A stretch of 49,397 bases of DNA from Spirosoma luteum DSM 19990 (GTDB taxonomy: Bacteria; Bacteroidota; Bacteroidia; Cytophagales; Spirosomataceae): contig NZ_KB893273.1 in NCBI RefSeq assembly GCF_000374065.1, forward strand, positions 1 through 49,397, written 5' to 3'. The translations under genes were made by a program, and so were the position numbers. The first letter of the stretch is position 1, and each line of letters starts with the position of its first letter. The notes beneath the pieces were generated by a model. It worked only from the letters and a program-made list of their open reading frames with translations. It was not told the DNA's origin and made no database searches. Of this stretch, positions 17,613 to 25,141 are shown piece by piece.

Positions 17613-17626
17613 TTGGAGTACTCCAA
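17613..17626. promoter_or_regulatory. Perfect 14-bp palindrome, candidate operator
   Basis: TTGGAGTACTCCAA is fully self-complementary and sits between the divergent-looking control region of the HTH gene and the end of the 489-residue gene. Size and place fit an operator for a dimeric regulator; the binder is unknown. Confidence 0.5.
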
Positions 17627-17640
17627 AAATCACGGTTCAG

Positions 17641-19110
17641 TCAACTTCTGTTCAGTAATGCCATTAGTTCATCTACTGCATTTACGTTTTTTTGATTTCG
17701 GTATGGATTATTTTCCAGAGCCGTTCTTTCAGGGTCACAATGTCTAATATAGTCAACGGCGTTGTCTGCACTACCTCCGCACAACGTACTAATCAGTTTA
17801 CCTTTCGATTCAAAAGATAGTTTCTGCACCTCTGGTAATTTAAAGAATCCTAATTTGTCGAGCAGCAGGATTTTGGGTGGTAGGTTTTTCCATTGACCTT
17901 TTATGCCTGACTCGTTTGGGGTTATGTTAGCTATCGGGTTAGCTGGTTGATTGCCAACGACACTTTCTCTGTATTCGTTTAGTACTTCAGGTACGAAACA
18001 GATTAAATTTTCTTTTATTGTACGTAGCCAATCCAATAGATGTTCTTGCAGTCCCCCCAAAAAACTAATTGCATGAAGGAAGTTTTTTTGTTCTTCTGTT
18101 CTATCCTGCCTTTTCGGTATAGCATTTATGTATTCTACAAAATCCAAATGGGACTTTTTATGTTTGGATTGGGTTGGCCAATTACTCCAATCGTAAGTAG
18201 CGGCAATATCATTTACATACTTCAACTTTGACTCTATCAAATCTACGGTGTATTTAACGGGATACTTATAAATATCAAGTAAGTATCGTCCATATCTTTC
18301 CTGCGTTTTTGAATCGTCTAAAGACAAGAAAAACGATCTGATTTCTTTATCCAAGTCCTCTATTTCATCTATTCGTTCTGGTCCAATGCTATGACCGTAC
18401 TTCTTGTAATATGGTGTTTCCTCAAGAAGTAAATTATTTTCATCATTTTCACCGTAAACCCAATTATCCACAACTGGCAGAATGTAGTATGTTGTCTCCT
18501 TCACATACTCCATCAAGTCAATTCCTTTCGCTAATGTGGGCAACTTTTCGGGTGGTTGAACTTTAGTGGTTTTATTCGTTTCTGTCGGCTGTGGCTCTTG
18601 ACTAACTGAGTTGAGAAGATTATAATACTGTTGCCACTCCTCAGGTGCGTTACTTTTTAATAACTTATGAATAGGTAGCCGAATCTTGTTTAAGTTATGG
18701 AGTGAATCCTGAACCGCAAGTGAATCCTCTAATGCCTTTCCTGTTATTCGCCCTCCATCACCGTTTACCAGAACATCATCCGCATTCTCCGCAAAATTTT
18801 GATACTCTTTTATCTTGCTGAACGCGGTGTCTAATGAATGTTTAAGTAGTCCGAACAATTCTCCACTGTAGCGGTCTTGGCGTTTCGTTTCTGTAAATCG
18901 GTGAAAATTTTCTCTTATTTCCTGCTCAAACTCATTACCCAATTTTGTGCAATAAGGATTATCAAGGAGATCAGGTGCAAATGTTTTGATAATATTTCCA
19001 AAGCCATTACCCTCACCTATGTATTCTATCTGAACCAGAAACTGTAATGCGGATTTCACTTTAGCGTGGAAATCAACTACGCTATTGAAATTAAGGGAAT
19101 AATCAATCAT
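17641..19110 (-). CDS. 489-residue protein of unknown function in the integrative element
   Basis: A mostly helical, charged, cytoplasmic-looking protein with no signal peptide or membrane segment. The N-terminal ~170 residues are helix-rich; residues ~160-185 are a Pro/Thr/Gln linker (QPTETNKTTKVQPPEKLP). The C-terminus has ILLLDKLGFFKLPE ... KGKLISTLCGGSADNAVDYIRHCDP, similar in style to a C-terminal domain seen in regulator-like proteins of Bacteroidetes mobile elements. It is A+T-richer than the Rep and integrase genes beside it, suggesting cargo. No catalytic motif is visible. It could be a defence or regulatory gene. Confidence 0.6.
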   Translation of the reverse strand: MIDYSLNFNSVVDFHAKVKSALQFLVQIEYIGEGNGFGNIIKTFAPDLLDNPYCTKLGNEFEQEIRENFHRFTETKRQDRYSGELFGLLKHSLDTAFSKIKEYQNFAENADDVLVNGDGGRITGKALEDSLAVQDSLHNLNKIRLPIHKLLKSNAPEEWQQYYNLLNSVSQEPQPTETNKTTKVQPPEKLPTLAKGIDLMEYVKETTYYILPVVDNWVYGENDENNLLLEETPYYKKYGHSIGPERIDEIEDLDKEIRSFFLSLDDSKTQERYGRYLLDIYKYPVKYTVDLIESKLKYVNDIAATYDWSNWPTQSKHKKSHLDFVEYINAIPKRQDRTEEQKNFLHAISFLGGLQEHLLDWLRTIKENLICFVPEVLNEYRESVVGNQPANPIANITPNESGIKGQWKNLPPKILLLDKLGFFKLPEVQKLSFESKGKLISTLCGGSADNAVDYIRHCDPERTALENNPYRNQKNVNAVDELMALLNRS

Positions 19111-19167
19111 TCGGTTGAACTTGGTTTGGTCATGAATCAGTGATCAGAATGCGGTTTCCAGCCCGTT

Positions 19168-19380
19168 CTAATGCAGCATGACGCTGCCTAAATCAACGGC
19201 CCGTACTTCATCGGCCTTTAGGGTATCTACGCCTACCGTGTCTCCTTTAGCGTTGATAAATTCCACTTCGTACAGATCGTTACTACCATAGATATGAACG
19301 ACGGTGCCCACATCACCCCGGCGCAATCCGAGTGCCGGGCGGTCAGTCAGCAAGGCTACTAATTCGAGTTCCTGAATCAT
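19168..19380 (-). CDS. DUF4926-type small protein
   Basis: A 70-residue protein. LVALLTDRPALGLRRGDVGTVVHIY ... YEVEFINAKGDT .... TLKADEVRAV follows the DUF4926 pattern, a small beta-barrel-like fold. It starts 7 bases after the MazF-like toxin gene, in line with antitoxin and toxin, so it may be an accessory or second antitoxin. Confidence 0.7.
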   Translation of the reverse strand: MIQELELVALLTDRPALGLRRGDVGTVVHIYGSNDLYEVEFINAKGDTVGVDTLKADEVRAVDLGSVMLH

Positions 19381-19387
19381 ACGGTTG

Positions 19388-19717
19388 TTAGATAGTTCGG
19401 GTCAGGTAGTCAGCTAATCGTTGCAACAGGTCGGAGTGTAATCCATCCGGTATGTAGCCGATGGCCCGGTCTATGTCAGCAGCCGGTATGGCAATCAGGT
19501 TAGCCAGCCGAACAACCGACGCAACCCGTAACCGGTTGTCAGGATTTGGCTGTAACACCTCATCGAAACCCGGTACGGTTTGCCGTAGCTGGGAGGAAAT
19601 ACCACATACCAGGAAATCACCGTAGCCAGGCAACCGACGCAATAACAGGACCGGGCGCGGTTTGTAGGCTCCGTCTGACTGTTGAATTGATGCAATGGCT
19701 ATATCTCCCTCCTGCAT
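19388..19717 (-). CDS. MazF/PemK-like endoribonuclease toxin
   Basis: A 109-residue protein with the family opening MQEGDIAIASIQQSDGAYKPRPVLLLRRL (GD near the start, then the KxRPVLLL strand) and a later strand (RVASVVRLANLIAIP). MazF/PemK toxins cut mRNA at short sites and stop translation when the antitoxin is lost. Its gene begins 2 bases after the antitoxin stop. It should stabilise the element or respond to stress or phage. Confidence 0.8.
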   Translation of the reverse strand: MQEGDIAIASIQQSDGAYKPRPVLLLRRLPGYGDFLVCGISSQLRQTVPGFDEVLQPNPDNRLRVASVVRLANLIAIPAADIDRAIGYIPDGLHSDLLQRLADYLTRTI

Positions 19718-19719
19718 GG

Positions 19720-19968
19720 TTAAGAACGGTTGCGGGCGGTGTAGGCGGGTACGTCAGAGTAATCAGGCTCATTGTCACCGTAGGACCGGTTCAGCGCGGC
19801 ATGAGCAGCCACCCGAAAATCAGCCCGTTCGGTTTCTTCGGCCTGTTGCTGTATCAGATCCAGCAGACCACTCACAAAGGGGTCTAACTGGTTATCGTGT
19901 TGCTCAATATCAATCGTCAGAATTTTAGGCTGTCCTTGGGGGTCAGTAATGAGTGATACACCTTGCAT
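19720..19968 (-). CDS. Antitoxin partner of the MazF-like toxin
   Basis: An 82-residue acidic protein directly upstream of the toxin (2-base gap). The pattern is a short beta start (MQGVSLITDPQGQPKILTID) followed by a helical, acidic toxin-wrapping tail (LLDLIQQQAEETERADF ... NEPDYSDVP). The antitoxin role rests on size, charge and gene order. It begins 25 bases after the integrase stop and may be cotranscribed with it. Confidence 0.68.
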   Translation of the reverse strand: MQGVSLITDPQGQPKILTIDIEQHDNQLDPFVSGLLDLIQQQAEETERADFRVAAHAALNRSYGDNEPDYSDVPAYTARNRS

Positions 19969-19993
19969 GTTGGCTATTGGTTGAGGTGAAAAA

Positions 19994-21340
19994 TCAGGCT
20001 ACTTTGTGCAATGGAACAACCGGAACGGCTGGACTGATACCGGAAAAATGCGGATGCGCCAGCATCAGCAGGGCGTTTTGCTCCGATGAAACTTTAATGT
20101 ACTTCATAAACATTACCTCCGATTTGTGCCCGGTTATTTTCATAATCGAAACCGTTGGCACAGCCGCTAAAAATGCGTTTGTAGCGAACGAACGGCGGGC
20201 GGTGTGCGTGGTTAGCATTTCCCATTTTTGCGCGGTCAGTGTCGAACGTTTGCCGCCCTGGGTGCGGGTCCGTTCTACCGGCGTTGTCAGCCCGGCTACC
20301 TGTCCCAATTCTTTGAGGTACTGATTAAACTTCTGATTCGACATCGTGCGGGGTGGTACGCCTTCGTATTTGGCGAGTATAGCCAGTACATTCGGGTTGA
20401 GGGGTATGGAAACCCGGGCGGCTGTCTTTTGGGTCGTTACGCTCAAAATACGGCCCCCGTAGGTAATGTTTACCGGGCTCAACTCCGAGTAATCCGAAAA
20501 CCGTAATCCCGTATAGCAACCAATCAAATACAGATCCCGAACCCGGTCGAGCCGTAGATCATGTCTCAGGTTGAGGTTGTAAAGGGTTGTCAGTTCGTCG
20601 TTATCGAGGTAAATGGTATCAACCTCCTCCTCAATCTTTTTAAAGTCTCTAGATTGAAAGTCGGTGTTCTGGTGTAGTCCTTCGGCGTGGGCGTGTTTCA
20701 ATAACATTTTAACCCCGTTCAGCACGGCCCCCACGTAATTGAGCGAATGTCCCTGCGCGGTCAGGTACTTTTTAAATCGGTTGTAGAAGTCGAGCGTAAA
20801 GGCATCGTACTCCAGCCCCCGCCCGATGTTTTGCTGATAGTCGGTCAGGATATTCCGAAACTTCATGAAGTTTTTGAGGGTCCCATCGGCAAACCGCGAA
20901 TTTTTGGCGTTCAGCCGTTTCCCGGCCTTTGCATCGGCTACGAACCGGGTAATAAACTGCGTAAACGTTTCTTTCTCCTCAACCTTTGCCGGTTTAACCG
21001 CCCTGATACGCCCTAACTGGTTGTCGAGGTGGTGTTTGATCACGGCGTTATCAAACGGCTCTCCAGCCAACTGTAATGCATTCATAACCCGCACGAATGC
21101 CGCCCGGTGTCGGTCGAGGTGGGCGTTAATGGTTTCGTGTTGTTGCCGAACGATACGGTTTTTCTGGTTGGTGTAGGCGCGTTGGTTATCGGTATCCCAT
21201 TGGTAGGACTCAATAAATTGCCCGGTTGAATAGACAAACCGACGGTTTTCGTAGCGAAAAATCAGTGAAACGAGGGTGGCATCTGTAGCGCGGGGGTCTT
21301 TCAGCAGGAATTTTACATCTGCGGCAAGGGTATTTTGCAT
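19994..21340 (-). CDS. Tyrosine recombinase/integrase (phage integrase family)
   Basis: A site-specific recombinase of about 448 residues that should integrate and excise the element. The Arg I block is LYLIGCYTGLRFSDYSEL, the box II block is HTARRSFATNAFL (HxxR) and the end is ITGHKSEVMFMKYIKVS (H then catalytic Tyr). The N-terminal SAM-like core-binding domain contains FTQFITRFVADAK. I start at ATG 21340 rather than the upstream TTG at 21367, because the upstream codons lie inside an inverted repeat. The gene lies ~190 bases from the 3' end of tRNA-Lys, the usual arrangement for an element integrated at a tRNA 3' end. Confidence 0.9.
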   Translation of the reverse strand: MQNTLAADVKFLLKDPRATDATLVSLIFRYENRRFVYSTGQFIESYQWDTDNQRAYTNQKNRIVRQQHETINAHLDRHRAAFVRVMNALQLAGEPFDNAVIKHHLDNQLGRIRAVKPAKVEEKETFTQFITRFVADAKAGKRLNAKNSRFADGTLKNFMKFRNILTDYQQNIGRGLEYDAFTLDFYNRFKKYLTAQGHSLNYVGAVLNGVKMLLKHAHAEGLHQNTDFQSRDFKKIEEEVDTIYLDNDELTTLYNLNLRHDLRLDRVRDLYLIGCYTGLRFSDYSELSPVNITYGGRILSVTTQKTAARVSIPLNPNVLAILAKYEGVPPRTMSNQKFNQYLKELGQVAGLTTPVERTRTQGGKRSTLTAQKWEMLTTHTARRSFATNAFLAAVPTVSIMKITGHKSEVMFMKYIKVSSEQNALLMLAHPHFSGISPAVPVVPLHKVA

Positions 21341-21343
21341 GGT

Positions 21344-21420
21344 CGTAACTTGGTTGGTCGATACCAAGTTACGAATAATCCGTCAACCAGCCTATATCCA
21401 GTTGACGGATTGGTTGACGG
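21344..21420. promoter_or_regulatory. Two inverted repeats upstream of the integrase
   Basis: CGTAACTTGGT (21344-21354) pairs with ACCAAGTTACG (21363-21373), and AATCCGTCAAC (21377-21387) pairs with GTTGACGGATT (21401-21411). GTTGACGG recurs directly at 21413-21420. Sites of this kind next to an integrase are candidate arm-type recombinase sites or operators. Confidence 0.6.
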
Positions 21421-21465
21421 TTTTACTTTATTTTATCGAACTATTCTTAATAAAGTACAATCAAC

Positions 21466-21521
21466 AAAAAAGGCTAATCAGTTGATTTTGAGCTACTTTA
21501 ACTCTAATCCTGATTAGCCTT
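21466..21521 (-). terminator. Terminator downstream of tRNA-Lys
   Basis: On the minus strand a 12-bp stem (21510-21521 with 21470-21481, AAGGCTAATCAG) with a 28-base loop is followed by six T (21466-21471). It separates the tRNA from the integrase. Confidence 0.7.
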
Positions 21522-21534
21522 AATTTGTAAAAAG

Positions 21535-21607
21535 TGATCCGGCTGGGATTCGAACCCAGGACCCATACATTAAAAGTGTATTGCTCTACCAGCTGAGCTA
21601 CCAGATC
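21535..21607 (-). tRNA. tRNA-Lys (UUU)
   Basis: A 73-base cloverleaf: acceptor GATCTGG with CCGGATC, discriminator A, D-loop AGCTCAGCTGGTAGAGC, anticodon loop CTTTTAA (anticodon TTT) and T-arm GGGTTCGAATCCC. The CCA is not encoded. Its 3' end faces the integrase. Confidence 0.96.
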
Positions 21608-21686
21608 GTTTTTCCATCGTTTCGACTATTTGTCGTCGTTTGGGAATGCAAAAGTAGGTGTTTGCTTTTCTAAACGCAAGCTTGAT

Positions 21687-22586
21687 TTAAAAAAAAGTTA
21701 GCTGCTGAGTTAATTTTATGGCCTCTACAGCCTCCCGAACGTCATGTACCCGTAGAATGGACGCTCCCTTAAGCAGGGCAGCCGTGTTCAAAACAGTAGT
21801 CCCGTTTAAGGCCTCATTAGCACTGATTTTGAGGGTTTTCCAGATGGTTGTCTTTCGTGAAAGACCCACCAGTAATGGCTCCCCCACTACCCTGAAAACA
21901 TCTAGCTGATCAAGTAGCTGAAAATTTTGTTCAACAGTCTTGGCAAACCCAAATCCGGGGTCCAAAATGACATCTTTTGCTCCTAAAGCCCGTAACGTTG
22001 TGAGCTGGATAGCCAGTTCATCGATAATTTCGGTAACCAGATCGGTGTAAATTGCCAGCGAATTCATGGTTTGGGGCGTCCCGCGCAGGTGCATCAGTAC
22101 GTACGGAACGGAATCTGACTGGTTCAACCCGCCCACAGTGGCAAACATGGCCGCATCGAGCGTACCCCCCGATACATCATTGATGATTACAGCACCTGAG
22201 GCAACTGCCTGACGAGCTACAGCTGCCCGGAAGGTATCAATGGATAGCAGGGCATCAGGAAAGTTGGCCAGAATAGCTTCAATGATGGGTAGCACGCGGT
22301 CGGCCTCTTCAGAGGGAGTTACCGCATCGGCTCCGGGGCGGGTGGAGTAACCGCCAATATCAAGGAATGTAGCACCTTCGTTCAGCATGCGCTGAGCCCT
22401 GTCAACAACCCGGTCAATAGATGATTGTTTGGTACTGACCCGGCTACCGGCAAAAAATGAGTCAGGCGTAGCGTTTAGAATACCCATCACAACGGGCTGA
22501 GTTAAATCGACCAGCCTGCCCCGGCAGTTCACAAAGTGCCGCCCGAGCGGAGCACCGCCCAGCGTTTTTTTCGTATCTTTCGGCAT
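21687..22586 (-). CDS. folP: Dihydropteroate synthase
   Basis: It condenses 6-hydroxymethyl-dihydropterin pyrophosphate with p-aminobenzoate to 7,8-dihydropteroate in folate synthesis; it is the sulfonamide target. Signatures: MGILNATPDSFF (pterin-site Asn/Asp), GATFLDIGGYSTRPGA, LSIDTFRAAVA, IINDVSGG, DVILDPGFGFAKT and LLVGLSRKT. The 299-residue length is normal. It is core, chromosomal and divergent from the DUF1599 gene. Confidence 0.96.
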   Translation of the reverse strand: MPKDTKKTLGGAPLGRHFVNCRGRLVDLTQPVVMGILNATPDSFFAGSRVSTKQSSIDRVVDRAQRMLNEGATFLDIGGYSTRPGADAVTPSEEADRVLPIIEAILANFPDALLSIDTFRAAVARQAVASGAVIINDVSGGTLDAAMFATVGGLNQSDSVPYVLMHLRGTPQTMNSLAIYTDLVTEIIDELAIQLTTLRALGAKDVILDPGFGFAKTVEQNFQLLDQLDVFRVVGEPLLVGLSRKTTIWKTLKISANEALNGTTVLNTAALLKGASILRVHDVREAVEAIKLTQQLTFF

Positions 22587-22670
22587 AAAATCAGTTTTCG
22601 GTTCTCAGTCTCAGGTTTACGGTTAACGAGTCCGAAACGATGATAAACCGAATACCGTTAATCCAGAACT

Positions 22671-23252
22671 GTGCATCATACTGAATCTCAATATCGGCAG
22701 GTTATTCAGCACTGCAAGGATTTATTTCTGAAAAAAAATAAAGACTACGGTACGGCCTGGCGTATTCTGCGCCTGCCCAGCATTACCGACCAGATTTTCA
22801 TAAAAGCCCAGCGCATCCGCACGCTACAGGACATGGGCGCTACCGGTGCATCGGGAGGCCGTGTTGGGGAAGGTATCGAACCGGAGTTTGTGGGTATCAT
22901 CAATTACTGCGTAATGGCCCTGATTCAACTGCAGTTAGCCGCTAATACGAGTACGGGCCCGGCCAGTATGGACATTCCGGTTGGTGAACTTGAACAACTG
23001 TACGATGCGGAAGTTAATCGGGTTATGGAGCTGCTGTTTGCCAAGAATCATGACTATGGCGAAGCTTGGCGCGACATGCGGGTTAGCTCCATGACGGATA
23101 TTATTCTGATGAAATTGCTCCGTACCAAACAGATTGAAGACAATCAGGGGGCTACGCTGGTTTCGGAAGGTATCGATGCCAATTATATGGATATGATCAA
23201 CTACGCCGTTTTCTGTTTGATTAAACTCAGTGAAAAGAATGATAAATTATGA
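22671..23252 (+). CDS. DUF1599 domain protein
   Basis: A 193-residue protein with a duplicated motif: FLKKNKDYGTAWRILRLPSITDQIFIKAQRI and later FAKNHDYGEAWRDMRVSSMTDIILMKLLR. This is the DUF1599 pattern, a predicted nucleotide-modification-associated domain, usually near folP in Bacteroidetes as here. Function is not established. Its stop codon lies inside a long inverted repeat. Confidence 0.88.
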   Translation: MHHTESQYRQVIQHCKDLFLKKNKDYGTAWRILRLPSITDQIFIKAQRIRTLQDMGATGASGGRVGEGIEPEFVGIINYCVMALIQLQLAANTSTGPASMDIPVGELEQLYDAEVNRVMELLFAKNHDYGEAWRDMRVSSMTDIILMKLLRTKQIEDNQGATLVSEGIDANYMDMINYAVFCLIKLSEKNDKL

Positions 23253-23329
23253 ATGATGAATAACCGCCTGGTTGATATACCTATTCATCATGGCACGAAT
23301 ATTTCCATCATCATTCATAATTTATCATT
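23238..23329. repeat. 22-bp inverted repeat spanning the DUF1599 stop
   Basis: Bases 23238-23259 and 23308-23329 are perfect complements made of ATGATAAATTATGAATG-type words. The left arm contains the TGA stop at 23250-23252. It may act as an mRNA 3' end or stability element. Confidence 0.8.
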
Positions 23330-23343
23330 TATCATTCCAAGAC

Positions 23344-24486
23344 ATGAACCCAACAACCTTACCCCCTAAAATCAAAACCGGTACGCCACCGATGCTGATT
23401 GCCGCCCGAATTGCCCGAATTCTGGTTGGGTGCGTTTTTATATTTTCGGGTCTGATTAAGCTAAATGACCCGGTTGGTACGCAGATAAAGTTCGAAGAGT
23501 ATTTCGAGGTTTTTGCCCAGGATATACCTATTCTGCATGATTTTTTCATGGCCTTGGTACCCTTCACACTGGTGATGTCGGTGCTGTTCTGTGCGGCCGA
23601 AATCATTCTGGGGGTAGCCCTGCTGGCATCCTATAAACCCAAAGTTACGGTCTGGCTGTTGTTTTTTCTGATTACCTTCTTCACGTTCCTGACGTTTTAT
23701 TCGGCTTATTTCGACCGGGTAACTGACTGCGGTTGTTTTGGGGACGCTATTAAGCTAAAACCCTGGACATCGTTTGGAAAAGACATTGTGCTTACGGTGC
23801 TTATCCTGTTTATTATCGGCCACCGAAACCGGCTGCGCTCCCGCAAAACGGGCTGGCTGGTGGCCCTGACTACCGTACTGACCCTGGGACTGGGTATATA
23901 TGCCGTTCAGTTTCTACCCCCTATTGATATGCTCCCCTACGCCGTGGGAAAAAGCATACCAGCCGGTATGAAACCCTCGGAGCCATTACGGTATAGGTAC
24001 GTTATGGAAAAAGACGGTAAAAAGGAGGAGTTTGACGCCTACCCGACCGATAAGGCTTATACCTTTAAGGAAATGGTGCTGGTGAATGAAAAAGCGAAAC
24101 CCAAGATTACGGACTACCGGGTCTGGAATGATGAAGGTGATTTTACGGAGCAAACGTTCGAGGGAAATAAACTTTTTATCATCGTAAAAGATACCAAAGA
24201 CATCGATGCCGGCAGCCTGCCTGCCATTCGGTCCCTGGTAGAGGGCCTGAAAGGGTCAACGGTCTCTGCCTATATTCTCACCTCTACCAATGACGACGAC
24301 ATAAAGGCATTTCAGAAGGAGTATCAGCTTACAACTTTGCCTTATTACAAGGCCGATGCGACCGTCCTGAAAACGATTATGCGTTCCAATCCTGGCACCT
24401 GGCTCATGAGCAACGGGGTCGTTAAAGGCAAGTGGCATTATAACACAACTCCGGGTGCGGAGGAGGTTATTCAAAGAGTAAAATGA
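23344..24486 (+). CDS. MauE/DoxX-like membrane protein with C-terminal domain (BT_3928-like)
   Basis: I start at ATG 23344 (MNPTTLPPKIKTG), 8 bases after the hairpin zone; the upstream ATG reads through the hairpin. The N-terminal ~190 residues carry about five membrane helices with a DoxX/MauE layout: IFSGLIKLNDPVG, then TDCGCFGDAI (paired Cys). The remainder lies outside the membrane, ending with a thioredoxin-like region (LFIIVKDTKDI ... AYILTSTNDDD). MauE relatives support disulfide or redox maturation of exported proteins. It sits between DUF1599 and aroK on one strand. The exact role in Bacteroidetes is unknown. Confidence 0.8.
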   Translation: MNPTTLPPKIKTGTPPMLIAARIARILVGCVFIFSGLIKLNDPVGTQIKFEEYFEVFAQDIPILHDFFMALVPFTLVMSVLFCAAEIILGVALLASYKPKVTVWLLFFLITFFTFLTFYSAYFDRVTDCGCFGDAIKLKPWTSFGKDIVLTVLILFIIGHRNRLRSRKTGWLVALTTVLTLGLGIYAVQFLPPIDMLPYAVGKSIPAGMKPSEPLRYRYVMEKDGKKEEFDAYPTDKAYTFKEMVLVNEKAKPKITDYRVWNDEGDFTEQTFEGNKLFIIVKDTKDIDAGSLPAIRSLVEGLKGSTVSAYILTSTNDDDIKAFQKEYQLTTLPYYKADATVLKTIMRSNPGTWLMSNGVVKGKWHYNTTPGAEEVIQRVK

Positions 24487-24553
24487 GCGAAAGAGTGAAA
24501 GAATGAAAGAGCGAATAGACAAGACACTCTTTCACACTTTCGCTCTTTCGCTC
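24485..24553. repeat. Low-complexity inverted repeat spanning the MauE-like stop
   Basis: GAGCGAAAGAGTGAAAG (24485-24501) pairs with CTTTCGCTCTTTCGCTC (24537-24553) at 16 of 17 positions, ending 7 bases before the aroK start. The arm overlaps the stop codon at 24484-24486. Confidence 0.75.
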
Positions 24554-24560
24554 TTTCATC

Positions 24561-25067
24561 ATGAAAAACATCTTCCTGGTTGGCATGCCATCCTCTGGCA
24601 AGAGTACGCTGGGTAAGCGTATTGCCGCTACCCTTCACTATCATTTTGTTGATACTGATAAGGTCATTATTCGCGAAGAAGGCCGCTCTATAGCCGAAAT
24701 CTTTGCCCGGTCGGGCGAAGCGTACTTCCGGGAGATTGAACGGGATGTGCTGCGGTCTATCCGTGCCGGAGCTAACCTGGTTGTTTCAACGGGTGGTGGA
24801 ATGCCCTGTTTTCATGATAACATGGACTATATCAACGCTACCGGTGTGTCTATCTTTCTGGATGTGCCGGTACCGGTGCTGGCCCGTCGTATTCTGGCCC
24901 ACGCGTATGAAGACAGACCGCTAAACAACGCCAGCGATCCCGAACTACTGGCCACGCTACAGAAACGCTACGAAGACCGACTCCCCATTTATACGCAGGC
25001 TAACATCATTATCTCTGGCGAAACAACCGAGGATGATGTGTTAAGAAGGGTGGGTGAATGGCTTTAA
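24561..25067 (+). CDS. aroK: Shikimate kinase
   Basis: It phosphorylates shikimate to shikimate-3-phosphate in aromatic amino acid synthesis. It is a 168-residue NMP-kinase fold with P-loop GMPSSGKST at residues 8-16, DTD at 32-34 (shikimate binding), STGGGMP near residue 77, the lid Arg in YEDRPLN and a C-terminal RLPIYTQAN block. It is the last gene of a rightward run and is followed by a strong hairpin. Confidence 0.96.
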   Translation: MKNIFLVGMPSSGKSTLGKRIAATLHYHFVDTDKVIIREEGRSIAEIFARSGEAYFREIERDVLRSIRAGANLVVSTGGGMPCFHDNMDYINATGVSIFLDVPVPVLARRILAHAYEDRPLNNASDPELLATLQKRYEDRLPIYTQANIIISGETTEDDVLRRVGEWL

Positions 25068-25110
25068 TGCAAAAGAAGACGGTCTTATGGCCGTCTTCTT
25101 TTGCATTAAA
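25063..25110. terminator. Perfect 20-bp hairpin terminator after aroK
   Basis: Bases 25063-25082 and 25091-25110 are perfect complements with an 8-base loop. The arms begin with TTTAA and contain TTTT, and the left arm includes the aroK stop. It lies between convergent genes and may end both transcripts. Confidence 0.75.
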
Positions 25111-25141
25111 GGACTATCCTGTTTCAGTCAACGCGTTGTAT

